A DNA stretch of 64,000 nucleotides, from NCBI GenBank assembly GCA_963969395.1, contig OZ017795.1, positions 22,425,063-22,489,062 on the forward strand, read 5' to 3'. The DNA is from Pseudoscleropodium purum. Its lineage: Eukaryota > Streptophyta > Bryopsida > Hypnales > Brachytheciaceae. How positions within the stretch are numbered: the first letter of the stretch is position 1; each line of letters opens with the position of its first letter. The notes under the pieces are model-generated. The model did no database searches and was not told the DNA's origin. It saw only the letters and a program-made list of their open reading frames with translations. Both the position numbers and the translations under genes were made by a program. Below, one piece after another: positions 1-15,100 of the stretch.

Positions 1-114
1 CGATTAGGGGGTTTGATTGGGAGACATGAAATGGCGGTAGTTCGTTGTGAATTTGGTGGTTGGAATTGCGCGGGAGAAGTGATGGGGTAGGTTTCTTGTA
101 ATGTGGATTTGCAG
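1..114 (+). other. 3' part of a BIG intron at the window edge
   Basis: The bases before 115 contain stop codons in the BIG frame and end in a TTTGCAG acceptor at 108-114. They are therefore the end of an intron whose upstream exon is outside the window. Confidence 0.75.
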
Positions 115-3100
115 ATGGTGGGGACAAAGAAGTGGTGGAGCAGATCTACCGAATTACTATTCAAGTCTGCTTACAGGGGCTCGAATCAAGCGTGTTGAAG
201 GGAAATGGAAGCGCTCAGGAGGCGGGACTGTTGCACCCGGAAGAGACCGACGCACTCAAGATGCCTGGAAGTGGTGCAACTGTGTACCCTGAGGTGCGAG
301 GATTTTTTAAATTAAGGTTTTTGATTTTTTGGTTGTATTTTTTCTACGTAATTTGATCGAAAAATGGTCTCATTCACAATCTACTGGGCAGTTATCACGG
401 TGCGCGGCAGATTGGTAACTGATTTCCTGCCTACACATGTTTTTAGGGTTTCGAAATGGAACTCGGGATAGTCCGAGTACTTGAGGAAAGCTTTGGAAAT
501 TTTTAATATTCTCACTTCTCTGGTAGGTTTGTTTGACGCTATGCTTCTGTAAACTCCGGAAGATTTGTAATTCAGATTTTTACTGCAGATACAACTGAAG
601 CTACTGGCACTCTTGGAGACCGCCATGATTGAAGGAAAGGCAAGGGATCGTAGTTTGCTTGTGTCACGGTCACTGGGCAATACTAGCGCTGAAGTGCCTT
701 TCTTCGATCATCTTGTCTCAAATGCCACTGGGAATGACCTAATTGACGTAATCGAAAGAACCCCTGAAGGTACGGTGATTTTTTCCCGATGCCTTCTTGC
801 ATAGATGTTAGTCGCTGTTGTTGGAAACCGAAGTGCCGTTCCTAGGACTCTCATACTATCACATAGTTAAAATCATTGAGCAATTTTGTTTTGCCACGGG
901 TCTGTTTTCCTGCACTGTAGTCGTTCATAGGAAAAGTTAGCTAGAGCAGTAATACAGCATCATTTGAAGATTCTGAGATTACATACAGGGGACTGTGCAA
1001 TATTCACTCGTCATTCATGAATTCATGGTTGAATACGTTCTTAAAGATAGTTTGTGCTATAATACACAACGAGTCTCTGTAACAAGGTTCACTCTGTCTT
1101 TAAATTGTGTGCAGAGGAGTCTCTTTCTGGAGACCAGAAAGTGGTAGGCCCGTCACAGAACATACTTTCATTGTTAGCTAGCGAGCAGCTCTTGGATCAT
1201 GAATTGAGCAGGGGTTCTCAGGCGGAGCATTCAAAAGCCGTGTTTAATAGTAGTACTAGCATGGTTGCTGCTGCACAGCAGTATGCCGTTGGGAAGATTC
1301 GGTGTATTCCACGCTTGCTTGAGGTGTGTCAGGCTTTGCTATTGGTTTGCGGGAAGGTTACCAACGAAGAGGGAGAGAGATTATTGCAGGGCAGGATAGC
1401 TCTTGTTTCCAGCATAACAAACCTTCTATTAAGTCTCTCCAGAGGAAAAGTGTCAGGGTTTTTGGACAAGGAGGTCGGCTCAGAGTTAGTGGAGTGTGTT
1501 TCAAGTCTGCGAGATTTTTTCCGTCACAGTTACGATTTGAATAGCTCCGATCCTGAGATGATGCCGGACTCAAATCCAGGATGTTCACTTCCTTCCTTGA
1601 TAGATAGCTTGCTCCAGCTCTCAGAAGTAAGTTTTTCTGATCAGGTTGTCCTGCGAAATTTTAAGAGTTTTGTCGCGGCATCAATGCTCGACATTTTAGA
1701 AGTGAGTAGTTTTAAGCAATACGGTCCTCTTTCTGGGCAGCAATTGCCATTGGCGTTCACTCCACCTGTAATTAGCCATTTGTTAAGTCTTCTTCAGGAT
1801 GTCCATTCTCACTCGTACGGAGTATTTCACCAGCAATCTAGATCTTCGGAACCTAGTCGTATCCAAGTTCAAAGTGGAATATCGACCCTCAATGTGCCGA
1901 GTTGTGAGCTTCGAAATAAGAATTTCGACTTAAGTCAGGTGATTAGTCCGCAAGAGCAGTTGCAGGTTGTGTTTTCGAGTGATGGTCAGTGGCTGGACAA
2001 TCTGGTGGCTGTGACAGCCGTGCTTCACGCTCAAGGTCTCAAAGAGGGCTCAGTAATGGAGACAGCTTCATCCGTGCACAGCGAAGAGGATTCTGCAATG
2101 GGGTCAATGGATTCTGTTACTGTGGCAAGCGAGGATGATCAGTTATTTGGAGATCTTTTCTCGGAATCTGGAAGACATTCGATCAATTCAGAGGGACTTG
2201 CGCCAACTTGTACCTCAACGAAGAAGTTGGACGCTCTTTACAACACTCCCCTGGAAGTAGCCAATCAGTTACTGATCTTTCTAAGAGATTGTATCTTTTG
2301 TCCCGAGTGGCATCGACCCACGTTTAATGTGGCGAGCAAGATGCTGTCGAAGGATCACTTGGATGTTTTCTTGCAGATTTACTTCTCCCAGTCCACTTTT
2401 ATGAACAGTAACGCACTGGGCTTCGATATCGTCGACTCTGAAGATATTGCATCTGATTTAGTGGCTCAATTATATAAGGGATCCTTTGACTTGCTCTACG
2501 CCCTCGTGGTCAGGCATGCTTTAAATGATGCTTTGGAGTTGCATCTTGCCACACAGATATTGAGGGGAGGGGATGCATGCAGTGCCCTTTCGGCGAAGAG
2601 CTGCAGTCTATATGGAAAACTGCTTGTTGAGCGGTCAATTCGAAGGGGACCTTCTGTTTCAAATGACCCCTTGGCTTTTGATTTTTGGAAGAATTTTCTG
2701 GATTATATTCTTCTTAGGACGCGGAATGTCAAAGCTGGTGATTTAAACATTTCCAAAGCCTTGCCTTCCTTCTTCCAGATGGAACTCCTCTTTATGGCTT
2801 TCCATTCATTAGATATTTCGGGAAGATCTATCATAGTCCGGAGCTTATTGTCCGTCTTTAAGACTCTCCGGAACACTGAAAGGCATCTTCCTCCTGGTAT
2901 ACCGTTTTTAATATGGTCACTGCTAGTTTCAAGGTTGGTGTTGGCATTGCGTTACTTAGTTCTCCATTTTGACTCGTTTCCACGGTGGTTGCTGTTGCAT
3001 TTGCGACGGAAGCTGCAAAATAACCTTTCAGAGACGGGTTCGAATGCCACTGTAGATGATAATCCTCAACAGTCGTGGGCTGGTCTGGTTGCGCACAATA

Positions 3101-6100
3101 TTCTAGAGGAGTATGGTTCTGGGGAGGAGCGTGTTATGGATGACTCATGTATCCAGCAACTGGTTGATATAAATGGGGCTCCCAGTATCAATGAGTTTCG
3201 GGATATAGATTTGGACTTGAACGAGATCAGCCAAGCACTTAGCGATGTTTTGGGTATCTGGAAGGGCAGGTCCTTCAAAATTTTGGAAGAGTTGCTGATT
3301 GAAAGGTATGTTTATGTAATGGGGTGGAATACAATATGCTGGTTGAGCCCTCTTTTGAAGCCCATCCCACTGGTGGAGTTGAACGTGGACCCTGCAGGCT
3401 CAGATTTTTTCTTGAGCGTTAGCAAAAGTCTGCATGCTGCAGAGGGTGATATCGCGAGTATCGAATCAGATCAGTGGATGGGGTTTATGACTCGCAACCT
3501 GCATGTTGTTCAGACTCAGCTCTGTGAAGGTCGGGTTAAATATTTATCATGGGATTTCCTGAGGCAGGGTTCTTCTTTGACCGTACTACTTTCTATGCTG
3601 CAAGCGAAAGGAACAGTTATTGCAGGCAGAAACGGTCATTTAGGCAGCCTCTTGCAAACCTTGTCTACTTTACTGGGATGGTGCGTGAACGTGGTACGAA
3701 ATGCGGTGTCCCTTATTCTGCTAGAGCACCAATCATGCAAGGTTTCCATGGTCTCTGTTGATTTACTGTTGCAAGGTGGGTTGCTGAGGAGTAAGCAACA
3801 AGACCTTCTAGTGGCTATGGGTGTCAATGTTGCCACCTTGCATTCACTTCTTAGATGGGTTGCTGAGAGTACATGGCTGTGTGAGCCCCTGGCTTTGTCA
3901 TTAGGGTCCAATATGGAGAAATTTAAGGATCTGAACACCATTTTGGCTCCCGCTTTATGTCACGGTTTCCCGTTATCATCTCGACCAGGCAGTGCTGCTG
4001 TGCTGTCGGCGATGGTGTCTATAGAGGAGATCATGGGCTCGCTCCAATCACTTCTTCATTCTCGGGGTAAAGATGAAGGAATTGAAGTGAAAGGATTACA
4101 GGACGGCGTCCTGGATGGACTGTTGGACACCCTTTTGGAAATGAAGCTGGACAGCACTTTTGGAAACATGCAATCAAAATGTGCCGAGCTGCTGGATGTG
4201 TTAATACCATCCAAGGAAGAGCAAGCCTTGTGCAGCGACTTGAATGAACTAAAGCATGCACAGAAACTCTTACTGCTCCTCTGCAAAAAGAGAGATGAAG
4301 TTGATGAGACAGTTTGGGAGGCTCTTGTTTTGCACGTACTCGAAGTCCACAACAGCATTTGCAGCGATCCTTCCAGAGTTGAAGCGCTTTTACTTTACTA
4401 TTCCAAGTCGCCAACGGTAGGCGTCGAGGAGAAGAAGGTGGAGATATCTCGCAACTGCAGTGCTCTTGTGGGTTCAGGCGATGTTTCGCTTCTTATAGAG
4501 GCTCTGAATGGCTGTTCCACGGAAATTGTTAATATTAAGTCCCTACAACTTCTTGTTGTTCTACTTGGATACGACCTCAGGTGTAAGACAGATCTGCAGC
4601 AAAAGTTTTTGCAGATGGACACAGTCAGTTTAGCCGGGTGGCTGGAGGAACGGTTTCTCGGCTGGATTGAGGATGGTGCTGAGGGCAAGTCAGTGAAACG
4701 GGCAGCGCCTTCTGGTGTCAGAGATCTGGCTTCTAGTTTTGTACAATCTTTGGTGACTTTTTCACCGGAGGTACAAGGGCATCTGCTTCATTCTCATTTG
4801 CTCACAGCGATGTTGATGAATCTGGAAACGGCGTTTGTGACTTTTGATGTTGTGGCTGCAAAGTCATATTTTGGATTGATGGTGCAACTGGCCCAAGGCG
4901 ACTTATCTTCTGTAAAGCGTCTGCTGCGGACGGTGGTAGAGCTTGTCGGGAAGTTGCCTGTAAATACTCACGTCGAAGGGCTGAAGTCTATAGTTACTTT
5001 TCTGAACTCTATCTTGACCGTTTGTGGTGCTAACAAGTCGGAATTGCTCAGTGAGCATGGAGGGGGCAAAGACAATTATAGCAATTTATCTTTTTCGGGT
5101 GTAAAAATGAAAGAGTCATTGTTTCAGAAAAATTCTGAGCAATTGCCGCCAACTGCATTAGAGCCAGGAGTGGGAGGTGGTGATTGTGACGCAATGTCAG
5201 TAGACGAGGATGAAGACGACGCAACCTCAGATGGTGAAATCGCAAGTTTGGACCGTGACGATGACGAAACTGGCAGCACAAGTGAACGGACGTTAGCTTC
5301 CCGTGTATGCACTTTCACCTCGAGTGGTAGCAATTTCATGGAGCAGCATTGGTACTTCTGTTACACCTGTGATTTGACTGTCTCTAAGGGATGCTGCTCT
5401 GTGTGCGCGAGGGTTTGTCATAGGGGGCACAAGGTTGTGTACTCTCGACTCAGCCGGTTCTTCTGTGACTGTGGGGCTGGAGGTGTCAGAGGCAGCAGCT
5501 GTCTCTGCTTGAAGCCTAGAAAATACGTTTCGTCCTCAAACGCTAATTCGTCAACCGGAACTAGCAATGCAGAAAAGTTCTTACCGTTAAGTACGCATAG
5601 AAGCCAGCTTCCTCCCTCAGATAGTGATTCTGAAGTTGAAGATGAGGACCATGTTGTTGGTGAAGATGCTTTCAAGATTTCAGTTGCGGAAGGCGAGGAG
5701 GATCACCTTTTAGCTTTGCTGACAGAGTTGGATGTTGAAGGCCAGGTGTTATCCTTGTGCAAGAGGTTGTTGGGTGATCTAAATTTGGATCACAGGTTAA
5801 CAAGCAGGAATGACGAGAAGGTTGCATTACTCAAAGACAGGGTCTTAAATCTTAAGACTGATCTTCTTCAGCTGAAGAGGGCTTACAAGAGCGGATCATT
5901 GGATATGAAAATTAAAACCGAGTATCCGAATGCTCGGGAACTCAAGTCCCATTTGGCTAGTGGCCTGCTTGTGAAGTCATTGCTGACAATCAGCAGCCGA
6001 GGCAGGTTAGCGGCTGGAGAAGGAGACAAAGTAACCATTTTCGATGTTGGACAGCTTATTGGCCAACCAACTGCGATTCCCGTTACTGTTGATAAGACAA

Positions 6101-9100
6101 CAGTTAAGCCTCTCTCTAAGAATGTGGTACGCTTTGAAGTTGTGCAGCTTGCATTTAACACTGCAAATGAAAGTTACTTAGCAGTTGCAGGATATGACGA
6201 CTGCCAGGTTTTCACTGTCAACCCTCGAGGAGAAGTAACTGATCGCTTGGCTGTGGAGCTTGCTCTACAAGATTCATACATACGCCGAATTGCCTGGGTT
6301 CCTGGTTCGCAAGTTGAACTTATGGTTGTTACTAATAGATTTGTGAAAATATATGATCTGTCTCAGGACAAGATAAGCCCAACTCATTATTTCACCGTTC
6401 TGGAGGATTCCATAGCAGATGCTTGTCTCATTTCTACAGGTCAACGACAGCTAACTGCTCTGGTTCTTTCTCAGCAGGGCATCTTGTATAGTCAGCAAGT
6501 TGCTGGTGGTGAAACCGGGGCCCGTATTTTGACTGAGAACATCCAAATTCCCGGAGGTCATAAGCCCTTGAAAGGGGTATCGTTGCATTATTCTGCAGCT
6601 TTCAAACTACTTTTTTTGTCGTACAGTGACAACCTGACTTTACTTGCACGAATGAATCCTGGTTTTACTGGCATTTCCGAGGTGGCTAGTGTAGCAGAGG
6701 AGCAAGATGGAAAACTTAGACCTTCAGGATTGCATCATTGGAAGGAGATGTTTGAGGGTAGTGGCTTATTTATGTGCTTGTCCAGTCAAAGATCCAACTC
6801 AGCCGTTGCTGTCAGAATCGGAGCTAGTGAGACATACTCCCAACTTTTAAGAATTACGGGTAATGCATCATCTTTGCGGATTGATGGCATTGCGTCATAT
6901 CGACCTATGAGCAAAGAAAGAAACAGTGTGTTGGTGCTTCACGACGATGGGAGTCTACAAGTGTTCTCGTACGTCTCAGTACTTTCGGAATCGGGTAGTG
7001 GCTTGCCTGGTGTTGAAAGCCACAAACAGACTGGAAGCTTAGAGGCTGATCAAGTGAAGAAACTTGGAGCTGCGCTCTTGGGCAGTCGAGCCAATTATGG
7101 TGGTGCCGCCCCTGTCTTCCCCCTGGACTTTTTTGAAAAGACAACGTGCATAACAGCAGACGTTAAATTGGGTGGAGACATACTTCGAAACAGTGATTCC
7201 GAAGGTGTGAAGTTGTGTCTGCAAGCTGAAGAGGGGTTTTTAGAAGGCCCCAGTGTATCTGGTTTCAAGGTATATAACTGGACTGCAACTGCTTTTGTGA
7301 ATGAGAAACAACGAGTACGTTGAATTGTTTCTGCATTTGGAATCGCTTTTCCATGTTGTTCGGTGCCTTTGACATAATAACTGTCTTTAATTTTTTGTTC
7401 ATGCAGATTCTTGTATTCAACTCGAATCCAGACCTTGTTATGGTGGGTTGCCGAGTGCATGTTGGTAACACTTCTGCAAGTCATATTCCATCTGAATTTC
7501 GTGTATTTCAACGATCTATAAGACTTGAGGAAGGTGTTCGTTGCTGGTATGATATCCCATTTACCAATGCGGAAGCTTTGCTCGCTGACGAAGAGTTCAC
7601 TGTCATCATCGGGTCCACTTTTAGTGGATCGTCCCTTCCAAGAATAGATTGCTTAGAGATCTATGGGCGTTCCAAGGATGATTTTGGTTGGAAGGAGAAG
7701 TTAGATGCTGTCTTGGACTTAGAATCTCCTGGGCTTGCAGGGTCAACTTTTACCCAGTCTGGCGCAGGTAGGACAAAACATAAGTTAATGCAGAATGCAT
7801 CTCCATCCGAACAATTATTCTCTGATAGTCTTCTTCTCCTTCAGAGTTACTATTTGTCGTCTCGCGTTCAATTCATGGCAGACTCCGCACCTAACAGACT
7901 CGAGAACAGTCGGAATATTTGTTTGCCGGTTCTGGAAGCCGTTTTTGAAAATGACAGGCAGCCTTTGCCGCAGTCATCAGCCAGACATGTTCTGCGAGCT
8001 TTGTATCCTGTTAAAGACGCTTACAATCAGGTTTGCTCTTCAATCTTGAGCCTTGTTATATGTACTCCTTTCTTTGTTCTCACGACTTCAGAGATGATCA
8101 AAAACATATTTTAAAGGATCCGATCTGGTATGCATATTGTCTGGTTCCAGGTCAGTCACGTGGCCATTCTGTTCATCGTGGGTCATACTTTCAGTCTGTC
8201 TAGAAAGATCGTGGAACGAACTTCATGACCTGTGGACAGTGATGCAGAATATATCCTGAACAATTTGAATGCATCTTAAGCAGTAGGATTAAGTTTCTGG
8301 TGATTGTTGCTTCGTATTTGCAGGCAAAGGATTACATGCGCTTGTCTGCGGTCACTCGAAGTTGCCCGCTTCTGATATCACGGGTAGCTGTTGGAGGATC
8401 TGCGACATCGTGGGCGGTTCAGGAGTTCTCAGCTCAAATGCGTGCTGTTTGTAAAATCGCAGTGCATCGTCAATCAAACCTGGCCAGTTTTTTGTCGCAA
8501 CATGGTATATCCGCCTCAAATGGTTGCATCTGATTTCTGAGTTTGTTATTCGTATACGATACCTTATCTTCTAGTTACGGGATATGTTTTCTATCGAGCT
8601 GAAGTCGTACTTCTTTCATCACCAAAGTTGTGATACTTGGAGATACTGAGAGTGATTGAACCTAAATCTATTTATGTTGATTGGCAAAAAAATCTGAGTT
8701 GACCCTTACTGAGTTTACATTCTTGCCCTTTCACATGTGTCATGTGCGATCAGGAACATCAGTAGTGGAAGATCTCGTCAAGGTTCTCTGGGAGATATTG
8801 ACAAGAGAGCAGCTGGATGCGCAATCTATCAACAACCTTGTGATATCGATGGTGGATATCATATATGGATATGCAGAGTGTCTCTCCTTGCAGCAGGCTC
8901 ATGACACCGGGGATCCTCAGAGAGCTGTGACTCCAGCAGTCTCTCTTCTTCGGAAACTGTTATTTGCACCGTATGAACCCGTGCGAACCTCTTGCAGGTA
9001 TGTCTTAGATATTTAAATATTTTGTATATCTCTTTCAGTGTATATAAATAGATCTCCGACTGTTGTATGTAAAATGTGAAGGTTTATCCTTGGGCAAATC

Positions 9101-12100
9101 CCCGCCCCCCTGTTACCTTGTTTTTTCAATTGTCGTTTTATCTCTACTAAACTTCTAGTGTGGATTTTATTTTTGCTCTTACAGCTTGGCGATGTCAGCA
9201 AGACTGTTGCAAGTTCCACTTCCAAAACAGACCATGTTGGCTATGGATGATGTAGCTGAAAGTCAGAGGCCTCCATCAATACCTCCAGAAGTTGGTAGTG
9301 GTAATGCTGGGGCTGGACAGGTTATGATGGATGAGGACACTAGCACTGCTTCGGTACAGTATTGTTGTGATGGATGTTCGACTGTCCCCATATTGAGGAG
9401 GCGCTGGCACTGCAATGTGTGTCCTGATTTTGACCTATGTGAGAGTTGCTATGAGGTCATGGATGCCGACCAACTTCCTCCTCCTCACAGCAGGGAACAT
9501 CCCATGTCTGTCATCCCTATTGAGGTAGACTTGGCCGGTGGGGAAGGAAACGAATTACAGTTTTCCTCTATAGATGAAATGAGCGATGAGAGCTTGCTCC
9601 AGATGGCTACGGAGCTCAGCTTACAGGCAAGCGCTGCTCCACCAATAGAAACCGGTGACAATAGTGATGTCGTCCATCCAGTGTTGGTCGAGGAGCCGAA
9701 GAGTGTGGAGATCTCGGCATCCAAAAGTGCTGTGAATTCTTTGATTTTGCAGCAACTTATTTCCGACATCAAAGGGTGGATGCACACATGCTCTGGTGCA
9801 CAAGCAGTCCCGGTTATGCAGTTGTTTTACAGATTGGCTTCTGCAGCGTCGGGTCCACTTGTTGATAGATCACCTAACGGAGGGGATTTAGACTTGGAGC
9901 TGTTTATCAAACTAATGCTGCAGGAGCTGGACCTCAGCAGACCTCTGCAAGTAAAAACCCGGTCTAATTTGGGAGAAGTTTGCATTCTTGTTTTCATGTT
10001 TTTCACGTTTGTTTTGCGTAACTGGCATCAACCAGGTTCTGAGCACTCACAAATAAGGTCCAGCACTACAAGCCAGGGTCCGTCTGTTACTGCCAGCAGC
10101 AACGCTGCATCTTCAGCACGTCCCTCGGACTTGCAAGTTGGATCCGAGGGAAATTCTCATCTGGTGAGAGCTTGTGCAGCATTGCGGCAGCAGCCTTTAC
10201 TTATTTACTTGCACAACATAATCCAGCAGTTGATGCAGTTCTTCAAGGCGTCTTTGAGAGGTGTTGATGTGAGCACCCCCAGCCCAACCACCGCAGCTTG
10301 TGGGGCACTCCTGACAGTAAGACGGGAGTTTGCAGCAGGGAGCTTCACTCCATTTTTCTCCGATTCGTATGCCAAAGCTCACAGGGGAGATTTGTTTGGT
10401 GACTACCACAAATTGCTTGTGGAGAGTGCTTTTAGGCTTACTTACAGCCTTGTGCACCCTGAGAAGCCGGAAAAGGTGGGAGACAAAGATCAACCAGTGT
10501 ATAGGAGTTCGATTAGCACAGATTTGAAACTGGAGGGTTGGCAAGAAGTTTTATGCAGCTACATCAACAATCCCCACACGACGTTCATTAGAAAGTATGC
10601 CAGGAGACTTCTTCTGCATTTTTGCGGTACGAAAGGGCATTATTACAATGTTCGAGATGCGTGGCAGCTAAACCGAGAAGTGAAGAAGTTGTATAAACTT
10701 TCTCAGAAGTCGGGGGGATTTCAAGCCCCCTTGCCGTATGAAATGAGCGTGAAATTGGTGAAGTGCTTGTCCATCATCGTCGAAGTTGCAGCAGCACGGC
10801 CGCGCAATTGGCAGAAGCATTGCTCCAGACATATTGATGTGATCCAGTTTCTCCTGAAAGGTGTATTTTCGTTTGGAGAGGAGTCGGTGGTGCAAACTTT
10901 GAAGCTTTTGATGCTCGTGTTCTATACAGGTAATGGTCTTTGATCAAGTCTCTGGCATCTGTCGTTCAGTTTTTATCATCTTTGACCTTATATATTGTCG
11001 AATGCTTTCAGTTATTGCATCTGCATAGTTCTTATGCCGTCTACCCTTTTTGTACAGGCAAGGAGGGAGGAAATTCAGGGAAGGGATCTTCTGAACAAGC
11101 TGAGGCTAGCAATTGCAACACGTCTGCTCCAACTCGAACTGGAACACCCACAACGGAGGGGAAGAAGAAGAAGCAGAGGAGTAGTAGCGACGAAACAAAC
11201 GGACATGATAAAGTTCACATGGATATGAGCATGGCAGTTGAGCAGTTTGCCCTGGACGATGGGAAAGTGTTGAAGAATTTCATTGACTTGTTTCTGCTGG
11301 AGTGGAATGCTACGTCAGTTCGGTTTGAAGCCAAAGCTGTGCTTCACGGTACTTGGAACCATGGGAAGCAGCCCTTCCGGGTCCTTCTACTGACATGTTT
11401 GCTGGACAAGGTGCCTGTATTGCCATCATACGGGCATAATATTGTAGATTACACTGATTTGCTAACCTGGCTTCTTGCGAAAGGCGATTCAGAGAATGAC
11501 TCGAAGACAAACTCTGATGAAGCAAGCATAGTTCAAACTTGCTTGACCGGGGATGTGGTGAAGCGCATATTTGGAGCTTTATGCGCTCAAAACGAGCTTC
11601 TCGCCAACCATCCAAATTCCCGTATTTACAACACATTAACAAGCCTTGTGGAATTTGACGGATATTATTTGGAGAGTGAGCCCTGTTTGGCATGCAGCAG
11701 TCCCGAAGTGCCATACACGCGTATGAAGCTGGATAGTCTTAAGGCAGAAACCAAGTTTACAGATAACCGGATATTGGTGAAGTGTGTTGGCAGTCATACC
11801 ATCCAGAGTGTGATGATGAACGTACATGATGCACGTCGCTCAAAGTCGGTGAAAATTCTGAATTTATACTATAACAACCGGGCTGTTGCAGACCTTTCTG
11901 AGCTGAAAAATAATTGGTCTTCGTGGAAGCGGGCACGGAGCTGCCACCTTGCTTTTAATCAGACGGAATTGAAGGTGGAATTTTCAATTCCCATTACAGC
12001 CTGCAACTTCATGATCGAGCTGGACACATTTTATGAGAACCTTCAAGCAGCTTCGCTGGAATCGTTACAGTGCCCTCGTTGCAGTCGCTATGTCACTGAC

Positions 12101-15100
12101 AAGCATGGTATTTGTGGTAATTGCCATGAAAATGCGTACCAGTGTCGGCAATGCCGGAACATTAACTATGAAAACTTGGATTCGTTCCTTTGCAATGAAT
12201 GTGGCTATAGCAAGTATGGACGATTCGAGTTCAATTTTATGGCAAAACCCAGTTTCACGTTCGACCCAATGGAAAATGACGAGGATATGAAGAAGGGGCT
12301 GGTAGCAATTGAATCGGAATCAGAGAATGCTCACAGAAAGTATCAGCAATTACTCGGATTCAAGAAGCCTTTACTGAAGCTTGTGTCAAGCATTGGAGAG
12401 ACTGAGACTGACAGCCAACAAAAGGACTCAGTTCAACAGATGATAGTATCTCTGCCCGGATCTTCCTCTTTCAAGATCAACAGAAAGATTGCCATACTCG
12501 GGGTGTTGTATGCTGAAAAGTGTAAGATGGCTTTTGATTCTGTAAGCAAAAGTGTACAGACGCTGCAAGGCCTACGTCGCGTACTAATGGCTTACTTGGA
12601 GCGCAAGAGGTCTTCTAGTTCTGTGGCAGTCCATATGCCCCCCCGTCCCATGAATCGATGTTTTGGTTGTGCGAACACATTTGTTGGGCAGTGCCTGGAG
12701 TGGTTACAAGTTCTTTCCAAGCAGGCTGTAATCCGAGAACAGTTGGTAGGTGCTGGCATTCTAAGGGAGCTTTTTGAGAACAACATTCATCAGGGTCCCA
12801 AAACCGCCCGTATCCAGGCCCGAGCAGTGCTTTGTGCTTTCACTGAAGGGGACTCTGCAGCCGTTTCTGAACTCAACCATCTTGTTAAAGAGAAAACATT
12901 CTATTGCTTGGACCATCACCGTTCTATGGACATCTCTTCATGTGTACGGGATGAACTCCAGTTGCTGTCTGAGACAACGTCTCTGAGTGATGATTTTTGG
13001 GAAGCGCGTTTGCGGGTTGTCTTCCAGATTTTGTTTCGCTCCATTCAGGTGAGTTTGCACGGCAGTGAAAGAATCCAGCACTCTCGGTGAGGATTAGTTA
13101 TGCGGTACGTCTTAACTTGGTTTGTGAAGTAGAAGATGAAGTATAAACTTGCTTTTGCTTTTCTCTGAGGGAATGTTTTTATTAATGTCAGGAGATAGTT
13201 ATGTTTTTTAATATTGGATTTATCATTGTTATTCTCAAGAAACAGATAGGTCTGTGGTGTTATCTTCTGACCTTGAAGTTACTAATTGCTTCTAATTCTA
13301 TAGGTTGGCGCACGCCATCCAATGATAGCAGAGCACATCATTCTTCCGTGCCTGCGCATTGTGGTACAAGCCTGCACACCACCAAAGCCTGAAAACAGTT
13401 CAGGGAACGATGCTGGTACAGTTGTTCCATCAATTACCAAGACACGCTCAGAGGAGATTTTGAAATTTGGATATTCTGGAGCCAATGGGACTAAAAAGTC
13501 CAGTCCATCTGGTCTCTCGGAGGAGTCAAATCAGGACTTGGAAGGCCAAGACACTCCTCTTGTGAATTATTCTGAATGGAGAAATGGTGCTGCATATTTA
13601 GACTTTGTAAGACGACAGTTTATGATGTCTCAGACCCTCAAAAGTGTGGTGCAACAAAAACTTCGTAAAGATCCAAAGCATGGGGACTATCTTGCACTGA
13701 AGTATACACTCATGTGGCGACGAAAGGCGTGCAAGGTGTCAGTTTCGGATGAATTGGCAGCCTTTGAAGAAAGCTCTTGGGTGCAAGAGCTGGTGCTTAG
13801 TGCATGTTCCCAGGCCTTGCGCTTGGAAATGTGTGGACTTATTGAGGTTTTATGTGCTCAGAGCTCAATTCGCCGATCACGGTTTCTGAATCTGCTGATG
13901 AATCTGTTACCAGCAACGCGTGCTGCGGGAGAGAGTGCAGCTGATTACTTTGAGCTTCTATTCAAGATGGTGGAACCTGAAGATTCTCGCCTGTATCTGA
14001 CGGTGCGTGGATTTCTGCACACCACATGTGCCTTGATCACCGATGAAGTAAGCAGAATTGAGGCTCAAGAAAGGAGCTCGCATACAGATATCTCGCAGGG
14101 ATACATTCTTCACAAGCTCATCGAGCTTCTCAGCAAGTTCCTACAATTGCCCAACATCCGAGCCAAGTAAGACATCTTCCGGAACTCACACAATTCTAAT
14201 TCATATATTTCATAGATAGTTTCTTGCTTGTTGTCACCAAACGTTACTCACACTTAAGAATTTGAAGTCAGCAGAAGCTACTGTAATACTCACTTACAAT
14301 GTGGTCTGCGTTTTACACTATCCATGGTTTTAGTAGGTTGTCTTGCACAGTATGTATTTGAAGAGTATGGTGATTTACATGTGTTGCTTGTATTACTACA
14401 GGTTTATGAAGGAGGAATTGCTTGCTCAAATACTGGAGGCACTCCTGGCAATCAGGGGGTTAGTAGTACAGAAGACCAAGCTTATTGGTGACTGTGGGCG
14501 GCTTTTACGGGAGCTGCTTGACAGTCTCCTTCAAGAAAGCTACGAAAACAAGCGACATTTTATCCGTGCCTGTGTTTCTGGTCTTAGTCGAGATAGGAAC
14601 GGACGCTCTCCAGTGGTAATACTTCTCGGAGGAGATGGGTTAACAATCTCACAGTTTCTTTCATGTCCTTGGGAACTGACGTTGAATATATTCTTTTCCT
14701 TGTGATTTTCTTTCACAGTGATCTTCATTTAGAATTGCGGATGTCAGCTAATTTAGATTTCTTCTTTTGTCTGCAGTTTATTCTGGAGCAGCTGTGTAAT
14801 ATTATTTGTCCGACAAAACCTGAGCCAGCGTATATGATGGTACTGAATAAGGCGCACACACAAGAGGAATTTATTCGAGGGTCCATGACCAAAAATCCAT
14901 ACTCCAGTCTTGAGATTGGGCCTCTCATGCGTGATGTCAAAAATAAAATTTGTCGTCAACTGGAGCTCCTTGGACTTGTAGAGGATGATTATGGCATGGA
15001 GCTTCTGGTAGCCGGGAACATCATTGCCCTGGATTTAAGTGTGGCACAGGTACTTTCAAGGATGTATACTGTCGTTTAGTTGCTGCTGCATCGCGTTTTT

